From positions 1 through 64,000 of the forward strand of contig JAILLN010000010.1 of NCBI GenBank assembly GCA_024693135.1: a DNA stretch of 64,000 bases. The letters run 5' to 3'. The stretch comes from Lachnospiraceae bacterium. GTDB taxonomy: Bacteria; Bacillota; Clostridia; Lachnospirales; Lachnospiraceae. A model generated the notes under the pieces. The model did not search any database. It worked only from the letters and a program-made list of their open reading frames with translations, and had not been told where the DNA came from. Of this stretch, positions 39,597 to 48,459 are shown one piece after another (position 1 is the first letter of the stretch; each line of letters starts with the position of its first letter). The translations under genes and the position numbers were made by a program.

Positions 39597-39645
39597 TAAA
39601 AAGCTAAGGCGGAAGCTCCGATATTACTGGACTTCCGCCTTAGCT
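39597..39645 (-). terminator. strong rho-independent terminator of the putative ncRNA
   Basis: Minus strand AGCTAAGGCGGAAG-(16 nt)-CTTCCGCCTTAGCT (perfect 14-bp stem) followed by TTTTATT. Confidence 0.9.
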
Positions 39646-40039
39646 CCTCGATAGTGCTTCTTCAGTTCCCATTGGACTGTACCTCCAACTCTGTCTCCGC
39701 AACGCTGCTCTTTACAAGATTCTATGGCCTCTTCGTCCCCATCCTCTGCTGATCGGACATCTCTCTACGGAATTTTCGCCATATTCCTGCACTGCGGAAC
39801 GCTTCTCTGCTAAGCCTTTTGCTAAACTCTGATGTTTTTTCCTGTTGACGAGTTCATCTATGATAAACTTTCGTTTTTTTCAGGATCCTATTGTTCATTC
39901 TGCTCATCTGGCGCCTAACCGGTTAAAGGCATCTGAGCTAAGCTTATGCTTTCGGTGGTCCGTACCTCCTTTCATCAGATTGGCTTTCTTGTCTTCAAAG
40001 CCTTGTTTTATCTTTCGAATCTCTCATTTCGTTGTTTCT
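39597..40039 (-). ncRNA. putative ~440-nt structured non-coding RNA
   Basis: Perfect-consensus promoter upstream, multiple internal hairpins, intrinsic terminator, no credible minus-strand ORF in the track; not recognised as tmRNA, RNase P RNA, 6S or SRP RNA by eye. Confidence 0.75.
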
Positions 40040-40045
40040 GATTGA

Positions 40046-40074
40046 ATTATATCCCCGGCCGGTCTATTTGTCAA
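40046..40074 (-). promoter_or_regulatory. perfect sigma-70/sigma-A consensus promoter
   Basis: Minus strand TTGACA (40074-40069), exact 17-nt spacer AATAGACCGGCCGGGGA, TATAAT (40051-40046). Confidence 0.9.
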
Positions 40075-40150
40075 CACATTTTATCTGAATAATTTGTTTT
40101 TGTTTAAATACAACCAAAATTGTCTGAATATTCAGACATAACGCACTGCC

Positions 40151-43100
40151 CTATTTCACCTCGACGCGGATCTTGTAGGTCCTGGAGTTGATCTTCGTCG
40201 TAAGGACAGCCTTTCCTTTGTTTCGGGCATATACTATGCCGGCTCCGTCCATGAAGGCTGTGGTGCAGCTGCTGCTGGTAAACAGCACATCCTGGTAGAT
40301 GCCCTTCGATGTGAGGCGGAGAGCCTGCCCCTGCTCGAGGGTCAGAGCATAGGTCCTTCCCTTTGCATCGGTCTTTACCAGCTTTTCTCCTCCCGTCCAT
40401 GAAGGATCCTCCACAAATACATTATAGCCATACTTCAGCGGGGAGCCCTCGGCATAGGGAGCATAGCTTCCCGTCAGTACCGTGACGCCGGGACGGGTGC
40501 CGGACAGGAGCTTCCCCTTCTCCTCATGGGCAATAGACGCATTCTGTACCTTCCACTCCGCTTTTTTTGCTTTGACCTTATAGGGAGACAGGGTTTTCTT
40601 TGATCCGGCGTTCATGTATATGCTGCCCTTGACGGCCTGCTCCACAGCCAGGGAGAACGTGATCCTGCGTCCTTTGCCATCGGTACCGGTAAGGGTCGTG
40701 ACGCCTGTGCCCATTGCCGTCAGCTTCCCGTCCTTCGATATCCTTGCCACGCCGTCCTGCCAGCCGATGACCTTCCCCTTTTCATTCTTGATCTCATTCA
40801 TGGAAAGGCTGGAGGTCCAGACCGCATTTTTAGGCGAGAACTTTTCCCTTGTCCGGATGGATGCCTGCTGAAGGGGCGCCATGACCACGATGTCCTCCAT
40901 GAACCCCTGCCGGAAGGAGTCGCTTACCGTGACCTTGCAGGAAAGCTTCTTTCCATTGGCATAGGCATAGATCACGGCCTTTCCGGCGCCTTCCGCATAG
41001 ACCCTGCCGTCCTTTACGGTGGCCACCGCCGGATTGGAGGATATCCAGACGGTCCGAAGCAGCGAGGGATCTGCGGCTTCATTTCCCTTCAGCCGGATGC
41101 TGAGTTTTTTCGAATTTCCCGTATGAAGAGCCAGTTTTTTTCTGTCCAGCTCAGCCGTACAGATATTGACGCTGACCGTGACTGCCTCGCCCCCGGTAAG
41201 AGACACCGTGCCTGTCTTTTTCGGGTTCAGGATATATCCCTTCTTCACGGAGAGCACGGAAGTCTTGCTGCTGGCCCATTCCTTTGAAGGATCCAGATAA
41301 ACCTTCTGTCCCTTGATCAGAAGGAGCCCCGACCGGTTTTTCGGGCTCAGGTAATTATCCGCTCCCGACCGGTATTCATCCGTTTCCTCATTCATAAACC
41401 TGGCCTTCAGCACCAGGCTGCGGGTCACAGGCAGGCTGCTGTTCCAGCGCTCAGACCCTGCATACCACCCCACAAAATCCGGATCTCCGGAAAAATCAGG
41501 TATCTCTGCCTTTGAAATGACCTCCCCGGAGCTGACGGTGAGGGTTTTTAGGATATCCGAGCCCCTTACGAAATCCACGCTCAGGCTGTAGCAATCGCGC
41601 CAGTCCACAAAGCCGGCACGATACTCCACCGGATCTTTATAAGAACTCTTGTATGCAATGAGGATGAAATAAGTACGGTTTCCCTTTGACGAGATCTCAT
41701 AGATCTGGCCAAAGTCATATTCCTCATCGGTCAGCCTGTAGGTAGCTTCGGTGCGTTTTTGGTCTATGTCATAAAGCGCCAGGCCAGGCATCTCATGGGA
41801 AGGCACCACCAGCATCCCGTCATAAAAAGCCACCGGATTTCCGTAACTCCACGACCTTTTATATTCATGGCTCCATCCCGCATAGGGATATGCCAGCGCA
41901 TCGCTGCCATTCCCATAATCATGGATATAATATCCCTCATATCCTTCGTAGACCCACCGGTTTCCATCCGGGATCGGCGGGCTGTTCAGATTGCTCCAGA
42001 AATATACATCATGATCCTTGGAGCTCTTATCATTATTGTATACGTCCTCCCAGTTATCCCAATATGCAAGCTCGTAATTTTCGATATGATGGCAGACAAC
42101 CCAGTCCGTGGAGGTATGGCTTTCATGCAGGGAATCACGGCTGACCATGAAGTCATGATAGTAGCAGTTCTTTCCCGTTCCGTCATCCCAGGTGCAGTCC
42201 ACAAAGTAGTACTTTCCTCCTACTTTGATCCTGTTCCAGCCATGATTCATCCTTCTGCTCAGCACAAAGTCGCAGGGGATCCCAAGCCGGTCAAGCAGGC
42301 ATTTATATGCCATGGCATAGCCGTTGCACACGCAGCTGCCGTCAACGATGGCATTGTATGCGGTATATTTTTTAAAGGTATAGTCGTACTCCACATTCAT
42401 AACCAGCCAGTTATGGATATAGAGCGCCTTCTCCTCCGAGCTCCAGCAGCTTTCCATGCCGTCCATGATCTGGCTGATCCGCTGCTCAAAAACAGAGCTT
42501 GCCTGTACTGCCACATCTTCTCCATCGCCAAATTGCTTCTTTGTAAACAATTTGATGGAGAGAAGCCGGCCTTCCTTATCTGATCCATACGCATAATATC
42601 CGTCGAGGAAAAACCATTCCGGGCGGTCGTTTATGAGCAGGGCCAGGAGGATATCGGCAGTCTGTCTGTCAAGGCCGTATTCCGATATATCCGTGCCGCT
42701 TTCCGAAAATATCTCCCCGCATTCTATGGCGGAGACAGTGCTCTTAAAAAATGCCGCCGCTTCCTTTGCCTTCTCCTCCGGAACCTGCATCTCATCCGGC
42801 GAAGGGAATCCTCCCTCCTGATAAAGGAGATGTGAGATATCGCTTATCCCTGTATTTCCCGGAAGCTTCTCTCCCGCATGCTCTTCTAAAATGGAATCCC
42901 CTGAGATGAAATCTAAAGAAACCGCCTGCTCCGGCATGATCTCTTCCAGCTCCGGGCCGGATACGGTTTCTTCTGATCCTGCGCCCGATACGGCATCCTC
43001 GGATATGTTCCGGGCCGGGATATCGGATGCCGCATCCTCGGATACGGTCTGTGCCGGAACCGGTACGGCATGAAAAGGTACATTACAGAAGAGGACTGCG

Positions 43101-43159
43101 GCTATCAACATTTTGATCAAGAAATGATTTGCTGATCTCATTCTTTTCATCTGTCCCAC
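40151..43159 (-). CDS. secreted transglutaminase-like protein with Ig-like (Big_2-type) repeats
   Basis: N-terminal signal sequence; GSCVCNGYAMAYKCLLDRLGIPCDFVLSRRMNHGWNRIKVGGKYYFVDCTWDD Cys-His-Asp triad; C-terminal repeats such as VWISSNPAVATVKDGRVYAEGAGKAVIYAYANGKKLSCKVTV. Confidence 0.85.
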   Translation of the reverse strand: MGQMKRMRSANHFLIKMLIAAVLFCNVPFHAVPVPAQTVSEDAASDIPARNISEDAVSGAGSEETVSGPELEEIMPEQAVSLDFISGDSILEEHAGEKLPGNTGISDISHLLYQEGGFPSPDEMQVPEEKAKEAAAFFKSTVSAIECGEIFSESGTDISEYGLDRQTADILLALLINDRPEWFFLDGYYAYGSDKEGRLLSIKLFTKKQFGDGEDVAVQASSVFEQRISQIMDGMESCWSSEEKALYIHNWLVMNVEYDYTFKKYTAYNAIVDGSCVCNGYAMAYKCLLDRLGIPCDFVLSRRMNHGWNRIKVGGKYYFVDCTWDDGTGKNCYYHDFMVSRDSLHESHTSTDWVVCHHIENYELAYWDNWEDVYNNDKSSKDHDVYFWSNLNSPPIPDGNRWVYEGYEGYYIHDYGNGSDALAYPYAGWSHEYKRSWSYGNPVAFYDGMLVVPSHEMPGLALYDIDQKRTEATYRLTDEEYDFGQIYEISSKGNRTYFILIAYKSSYKDPVEYRAGFVDWRDCYSLSVDFVRGSDILKTLTVSSGEVISKAEIPDFSGDPDFVGWYAGSERWNSSLPVTRSLVLKARFMNEETDEYRSGADNYLSPKNRSGLLLIKGQKVYLDPSKEWASSKTSVLSVKKGYILNPKKTGTVSLTGGEAVTVSVNICTAELDRKKLALHTGNSKKLSIRLKGNEAADPSLLRTVWISSNPAVATVKDGRVYAEGAGKAVIYAYANGKKLSCKVTVSDSFRQGFMEDIVVMAPLQQASIRTREKFSPKNAVWTSSLSMNEIKNEKGKVIGWQDGVARISKDGKLTAMGTGVTTLTGTDGKGRRITFSLAVEQAVKGSIYMNAGSKKTLSPYKVKAKKAEWKVQNASIAHEEKGKLLSGTRPGVTVLTGSYAPYAEGSPLKYGYNVFVEDPSWTGGEKLVKTDAKGRTYALTLEQGQALRLTSKGIYQDVLFTSSSCTTAFMDGAGIVYARNKGKAVLTTKINSRTYKIRVEVK

Positions 43160-43271
43160 CCCCCTGTTCTTACTCTAAAAAAGCCAGGATGATAAAAAAG
43201 CAGCCAGACCGAAATCTGACTGTTCTTTACTTAGCCGGATCGCCGGTCTGCACCATTTACAAGGCAAGACC

Positions 43272-44174
43272 CTATATCCGGATCTTATCGTAGGTCATGC
43301 CGTCCGGAAGCACCCTCGTGGTGGTCACGGCCAGGGATCCGGGCCCGATATGGCAGGCGACGCTTAAGGAGAGGGGATCCATGAAGATGTGGTATCCCGG
43401 AAACTCCTTCTTCACCTCTTCCATGAATTCCAGGCCGGCTTCCTTATCATGGGTATAAGCCATCCCGATCCAGGCATTGGGATGGTCAGGGTTTATCCCT
43501 CCGTAGTTCTTTTCCAGGTCGTCCCGGATCGCCTTGATCATCACCTGCTTCGCCGCTTTCATCCCCCTGGACTTGCCGAAGGCATCCAGCTTTTCTCCCG
43601 AGATCCGAAGCACCGGCTTGATATTGAGCACCCCGGCTATGGCAGCCGCCGCAGGGGTGACCCGTCCGCCCTTCTTCAGGTAGGTCATGGTATCCACGGT
43701 GATGTATATATTGGAGTCTGCCTTGGTCTCAAGGAGCCTTTCCCGGATCCTTGCGGCATCCATCCCATCCTCCGCCATCTGCAGCGCATCCATGCAGGAA
43801 AGCTTCTGGGTCACGGAGATCCTCTGGTTATCCACCACCTGCACCTTTCCATCATAGTCCTTGGAAAAAAGCTCCGCGCTCTCCAAGGATCCGGAAAGTC
43901 CGGAGGACATGGGGATATGTACGATCTCATCATATTCCATGAGAAGCTTATCCCAGAGCCCCATTACCTCGCCGGGCAGCGGCTGGGATGTATGTACCTG
44001 TGTCTCCGGATCGGCCAGCATCTCATAGAACTGATCCTGGGTCAGGTCGATGTCCTCATAATAAGTCTTTCCATTTATCTCAAAGGGCATGGGAAGCACA
44101 TAGATCCCATACTTCTTTGCATCCTCCTGTGTGATCCCGCTGTTGCTGTCGGTCACGATCGCGATCTTCGGCAT
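43272..44174 (-). CDS. DegV family fatty-acid-binding protein
   Basis: PKIAIVTDSNSGITQEDAKKYGIYVLPMPFEINGKTYYEDIDLTQDQFYEML...VHTSQPLPGE. Confidence 0.94.
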   Translation of the reverse strand: MPKIAIVTDSNSGITQEDAKKYGIYVLPMPFEINGKTYYEDIDLTQDQFYEMLADPETQVHTSQPLPGEVMGLWDKLLMEYDEIVHIPMSSGLSGSLESAELFSKDYDGKVQVVDNQRISVTQKLSCMDALQMAEDGMDAARIRERLLETKADSNIYITVDTMTYLKKGGRVTPAAAAIAGVLNIKPVLRISGEKLDAFGKSRGMKAAKQVMIKAIRDDLEKNYGGINPDHPNAWIGMAYTHDKEAGLEFMEEVKKEFPGYHIFMDPLSLSVACHIGPGSLAVTTTRVLPDGMTYDKIRI

Positions 44175-44336
44175 TTCTTCACTCCTGTAATCTCATAAAT
44201 AAGACACTCCCCATAGTGTATCACAAAATCCGAAGGCATAGCAATGTAGTACTGAAAGCCGTATCATGCGGTGCATCACTGCCTGCGCCGGGCATTTCTC
44301 CTCGTAAGCCCTCTTTTTTGATGTGTTCTGACCAGC

Positions 44337-45449
44337 TTACTCCTTCGGGAGGATCGCATGGGTCAGGAGATAATCCTTCCACACGGACATGTATTTCGCA
44401 GAAAGGTGGATCCCGTCAGAAGCGTATCCGGCGGGCAGGCAGTTATTCTCGTCAGAGAAGACCTCATTGAGCTCCAGATAGTATACATGCTCATTTGCCG
44501 CCATCTCCCGTATGGCCTCATTGCGGGCATCGATCCGGGCGTTGGTAAATACGCTGGAATCCCGGTCCTTCGCCGCAGATACATGGATGATCTGCTGCAC
44601 ATAGATCACCGCATCCGGCTGCACGGCCTTGATCACATCGATCAGGTCATAATATTCATCGCAGAACATGTCATTATCGCCCCAGCCGATCTCATTCAGC
44701 CCAAACATCAGGTAGATCTTCTGGAACTGCACGCCGGAGGAGAGCGCCTCCGGGATCGTGAGCTTGCCCACGGGAGAAGGCACCACCTTGTCCTTAAAGA
44801 CCCGGTAGAGCTGCAGTCCCTGCTTGGCATATACTGTGGTCTCCACCCCGGAGTAAAGCCCGAAGCCCTGGGTCCTCGAATCCCCGATGAAGCAGGCATC
44901 CAGGAAATAGTCCTCTCCCACGGTCTGGAAATCCGGTTCCGCAGGATTTCCCCAGCGTCCATAGTCCTTTTCTTCGGCTTCGGTGCCGCCTTCTTCCTCT
45001 TCTTCGGATTCTTCCGGAGACTCCTCCGAGGGCTCCTCCGGGGATTCTTCTGAAGGCTCTTCCGAAGGCTTTTCCGGGGATTCTTCTTCCGATCCCGCCT
45101 GCTCCCCGGAGTCCGTATCATATACCCTGGGCGGCTCTTCCTCCGAAGCCTCAGGCGTCTTCGGCGGTTCTGTTTCGGTCTTCTCCTCTCTGGGAGCAGG
45201 AGCTGCCTTTTCCTGCTTCTGTCTTGCCATCTGAAGCATCTCTTCCTTGGCATCGTCCCCCTCGTCCTTCTCCGCATACCGGGAAGCAAGGAGCTTTACC
45301 TCATAGACCGTATCCACGGCCGCGGGCACCTTGATGTTGACGTCGGATGCCTTTCCGGTAAGCAGCTTTCCTGCCCTGCCGGCAAGCCCGAGCGCCGTCA
45401 TCACCGCCACAGAGATCAATATCAAGATCAATAAGGGATATTTCTTCAC
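44337..45449 (-). CDS. GDSL/SGNH-family lipase/acetylhydrolase-like protein with Glu/Pro/Ser-rich linker
   Basis: DACFIGDSRTQGFGLYSGVE; FGLNEIGW; GYASDGIHLSAKY; low-complexity EESPEKPSEEPSEESPEEPSEESPEESEEEEEG. Confidence 0.82.
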   Translation of the reverse strand: MKKYPLLILILISVAVMTALGLAGRAGKLLTGKASDVNIKVPAAVDTVYEVKLLASRYAEKDEGDDAKEEMLQMARQKQEKAAPAPREEKTETEPPKTPEASEEEPPRVYDTDSGEQAGSEEESPEKPSEEPSEESPEEPSEESPEESEEEEEGGTEAEEKDYGRWGNPAEPDFQTVGEDYFLDACFIGDSRTQGFGLYSGVETTVYAKQGLQLYRVFKDKVVPSPVGKLTIPEALSSGVQFQKIYLMFGLNEIGWGDNDMFCDEYYDLIDVIKAVQPDAVIYVQQIIHVSAAKDRDSSVFTNARIDARNEAIREMAANEHVYYLELNEVFSDENNCLPAGYASDGIHLSAKYMSVWKDYLLTHAILPKE

Positions 45450-45485
45450 TCTTTCTCCTTAATGTGTTTCCATCCTCCGGCCCGA

Positions 45486-46856
45486 TCAGAACCGGAAATA
45501 CAGGAAGGGATTATACGCCGAATCTACCAGGCTTACAAGGGAGGCCCAGAATACCCCGAAAAGGAGCACCAGACCCAGGAGCCTGTCCTTCTGCTTCTCA
45601 TACCACCGCTTAAAGACGGGAGTGGACAGCAGCACCCCGGCGAAGAACAAAAGCCCCATCTCCACCGGCGCATCATAGAGCAGCACTCCCTCCCGGAAGG
45701 AAAACATCCTCCCCAGGTATACCAGGGCCGAGCTTAAGTCCGGGGAAGCAAAGAGCACCCAGCCGCAGACTACCGCCACCATGGTATATGCCCTGGAAAG
45801 CACGAAAAACCGGTTCAGGATCTTCTGCAGGAATAGCCTTTCGATGGAGGTCAGCACAAAATAATAAAGCCCCCAAAGGATGAAGTTCCAGCCGGCTCCG
45901 TGCCAGAAGCCGGTAATGAACCAGACGATCAGTAGGTTGACATAAGTCCTAAACGCTCCCTTCCGGTTTCCTCCCAGGGGGATATACACATACTCCCGGA
46001 ACCAGGACGTCAATGTGATATGCCAGCGTTTCCAGAAGTCGCTGACGGTCTTTGCGATATAGGGCTGGTTGAAATTCACCGGAAACCGGAAGCCCAGCAT
46101 TTCCCCGAGACCGATGGCCATCAGGGAATAGCCGTTAAAGTCAAAGTAGATCTGGAGGGTATAGGCCGCGATCCCGATCCAGGCATCTGCGGTAGTCAGG
46201 GAATCAAAGCCCACGGTCTGGGTGGCGCTCCAGAGTACCCCGAAGCGGTTGGCTAAGAGGACCTTGCTGCCAAGCCCCAGGATAAAGGTCTTAAGCCCCC
46301 TCTCCAGATTGCCCAGGCTGATCCTCCTGGCCTTCAGGGAAAGAGCCACCTTGTCGTACACGACGATCGGACCCGCGATCAGCTGGGGAAACATCATGAT
46401 ATAAGCCCCCAGGTCTACGATGGAGCGGTCCGGGTTGCATTTGCCCCGGTAGACGTCGATGATATAGGACATGATCTGGAAGGTATAGAAGCTGATCCCC
46501 AGGGGAAGCGCCAGCTGCAGCACCGGAAACCGCAAATGCAGGAGGTCATTCGCCGTCCCCGCAAGAAATGCCTCATACTTAAAAAAGATCAGGACGCTCA
46601 CATCCAGGATGATCCCAAGCGCCAGCTTCAGCCCTCTCCGGCCTCCACGGCTCACGGGTCCGATCCATTTTGCGATGCCGAAATTTACGGCCACGGATAG
46701 CAGCACCAGAAGCACATATTTCGGCTCTCCCAGGGCATAGAAAATGATGCTTCCCAGGAAAAGGACGAAATTGCGCCATCGGGCCGGGGTCAGGTAATAT
46801 AGGATAAAAAATGCCGGCATGAACCGGAGCACAAACGATAGGCTGCTGAAAACCAC
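45486..46856 (-). CDS. MBOAT-family O-acyltransferase (AlgI/DltB-like)
   Basis: SYIIDVYRGKCNPDRS...FWKRWHITLTSWFREYVYIPLGGNRKGAFRTYVNLLIVWFITGFWHGAGWNFILWG. Confidence 0.94.
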   Translation of the reverse strand: MVFSSLSFVLRFMPAFFILYYLTPARWRNFVLFLGSIIFYALGEPKYVLLVLLSVAVNFGIAKWIGPVSRGGRRGLKLALGIILDVSVLIFFKYEAFLAGTANDLLHLRFPVLQLALPLGISFYTFQIMSYIIDVYRGKCNPDRSIVDLGAYIMMFPQLIAGPIVVYDKVALSLKARRISLGNLERGLKTFILGLGSKVLLANRFGVLWSATQTVGFDSLTTADAWIGIAAYTLQIYFDFNGYSLMAIGLGEMLGFRFPVNFNQPYIAKTVSDFWKRWHITLTSWFREYVYIPLGGNRKGAFRTYVNLLIVWFITGFWHGAGWNFILWGLYYFVLTSIERLFLQKILNRFFVLSRAYTMVAVVCGWVLFASPDLSSALVYLGRMFSFREGVLLYDAPVEMGLLFFAGVLLSTPVFKRWYEKQKDRLLGLVLLFGVFWASLVSLVDSAYNPFLYFRF

Positions 46857-46873
46857 AATAATCTCCTACAAAA

Positions 46874-47085
46874 ATGCCAAAGGGCTTCTATATTGCCGGG
46901 CGGGAATAAACATGCCAAAGGGCTTCTACGCTGCCGGGCGGGAATAAACATGCCAAAGGGCTTCCACGCTGCCGGGCGGGAATAAACATGCCAAAGGGCT
47001 TCCACGCTGCCGGGCGGGAATAAACATGCCAAAGGGCTTCTACGCTGCCGGGCGGGAATAAACATGCCAAAGGGCATGTTTATTC
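46874..47085. repeat. 38-bp tandem repeat array (5 copies plus a terminal partial copy ending in a palindrome)
   Basis: Unit ATGCCAAAGGGCTTCTACGCTGCCGGGCGGGAATAAAC starting at 46874, 46912, 46950, 46988, 47026; partial at 47064 merges into gaataaacatgcc-aaag-ggcatgtttattc. Confidence 0.95.
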
Positions 47086-48459
47086 ATTTCGGATGGCGGC
47101 CAGGGGGCTCAGGGCCATGGCTCTCTTTGAGGGCATGAAGCCTGCCGCCATCCCCACAAATACTGCAAAGGCCAGGGCTGCCGGATCCAGCCAGAGCGGG
47201 ATGATGGCCGTCTGCGCCTTGGATATGGCGTTGATGATGGCACATACGCCATAGCTCATGCCGATCCCCAGCACTCCCCCCACGAAGCCGATAAAGGCCG
47301 CCTCGATCAGGAAGAGGTCGCGGATGTCCTTCAAGTCACAGCCCAGTACCTTCATGACGCCGATCTCTTTCGTCCTCTCATAGATGGACATCATCATGGT
47401 ATTGGCGATCCCTATGGCCGCCACCAGAAGCGCCACGGCTCCGATGCCTCCCAGCATGGCCTGCTGTGCCCTGGACTGCTCCTGCATCTGGCTGATCCAC
47501 TCCGCATCGCTGTCTGCCTGGTATCCCATGTCCGACAGCATCTGCTGCAGGGGCTGCACATTGTCGATCTCATCCACTTTGACATAGATGGAATTATAAT
47601 AGAGCTTCTTATAGGGCGAGCCATTTGTTTTCACGGGCTGTCCCGGGATCGGCTTGTTTTTGTATACCTTTTTCAGCTGGTTTTTCAGGGCTTCTATGTC
47701 GCAGTACACGGACCAGCTGTATTCATAATAATCGTCTTCTCCCCCCTGGAGCACCCCCGCCGTGGGAATGATATATTTCTTCGGCTGGGCTGCCGGCGCC
47801 TCTCCCTCCCCGATCTCTTCCGGAAGCTGGGCTCCGCTGGAATTTTTGCTCTGATAATACGCATCTGTGTCAAATATGGTAAATAGGGTCGAATTCATCA
47901 GGTCGATATCCGGCATGACTCCCGTATCGTAGTATCCCTGGTTGGTCTTGGAATTGCGGAAATCCATGAGCACCTGATTGCCGTAGATAAACTTCAGGGG
48001 CTCCCCCTCCTTCGGAAAGTCTCCGTCCTTAAATTTCCAGTTTTTATCCCGGAGGGCGCTAAGCTCCATGCCCTGGCCTCCCCAGACGCTGGCCTCATAC
48101 TGTCCGCTCTTGATCACGGCCTGGAATTCCAGCACCGGAGACGCCAGCTCCACGTGTTCCATTCCCCGGATCATTTCCACGGTCTCATCGGAAAGCTTCA
48201 GCGCCAGGGGGTCTCCCCCTTTCTTGCCGCCATCCGTGCCGGTCTGGGCATTGTTGTTGCCCTCTCTCACGGTCACCGTGCGGATCCCGCCGTACTGCTC
48301 GATCATGTCCATGCTGGCCCGGTTCATGCCTTCCCCCAGGGCCATCATGATGACGATGGCGGCGATTCCGATCACCACGCCCAGGATGGTAAGCACTGTC
48401 CTGAGCCTGCGCTTCAGGAGGGACTGTACCGACATCCGCATCTTATCGACTGCCCTCAA
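47080..48459 (-). CDS. MacB/FtsX-like ABC transporter permease
   Basis: LLKRRLRTVLTILGVVIGIAAIVIMMALGEGMN...ANTMMMSIYERTKEIGVMKVLGCDLKDIRDLFLIEAAFIGFVGGVLGI. Confidence 0.92.
   Translation of the reverse strand: MRAVDKMRMSVQSLLKRRLRTVLTILGVVIGIAAIVIMMALGEGMNRASMDMIEQYGGIRTVTVREGNNNAQTGTDGGKKGGDPLALKLSDETVEMIRGMEHVELASPVLEFQAVIKSGQYEASVWGGQGMELSALRDKNWKFKDGDFPKEGEPLKFIYGNQVLMDFRNSKTNQGYYDTGVMPDIDLMNSTLFTIFDTDAYYQSKNSSGAQLPEEIGEGEAPAAQPKKYIIPTAGVLQGGEDDYYEYSWSVYCDIEALKNQLKKVYKNKPIPGQPVKTNGSPYKKLYYNSIYVKVDEIDNVQPLQQMLSDMGYQADSDAEWISQMQEQSRAQQAMLGGIGAVALLVAAIGIANTMMMSIYERTKEIGVMKVLGCDLKDIRDLFLIEAAFIGFVGGVLGIGMSYGVCAIINAISKAQTAIIPLWLDPAALAFAVFVGMAAGFMPSKRAMALSPLAAIRNE

Noticed and set aside
39597-40039. 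tmRNA, RNase P RNA, SRP RNA, 6S RNA, T-box or group II intron remnant
   Set aside because: By eye I found no tag ORF or tRNA-like ends, no GAGGAAAGTCC P4 motif, no T-box AGGGTGG motif with a downstream synthetase gene, and no D5-like hairpin. A covariance-model search is still needed.
39845-40045. 66-aa plus-strand ORF within the intergenic region
   Set aside because: No recognisable family, and it runs antisense through the putative ncRNA and into its promoter -10 region; more likely fortuitous.
42633-43073. Ser-rich plus-strand ORFs antisense to the transglutaminase-like gene
   Set aside because: Shadow ORFs opposite the Glu/Asp/Ser-rich N-terminal region of the secreted protein.
46790-47077. 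ORF encoding repetitive protein MPFGMFIPARQRRSPLACLFPPG...
   Set aside because: Arises only because the 38-bp VNTR is open in several frames; overlaps the MBOAT gene start and has no independent support.
46874-47085. Possible CRISPR array (regular 38-bp repeats)
   Set aside because: Units are directly contiguous with no unique spacers and no cas genes are present; it is a simple tandem VNTR.
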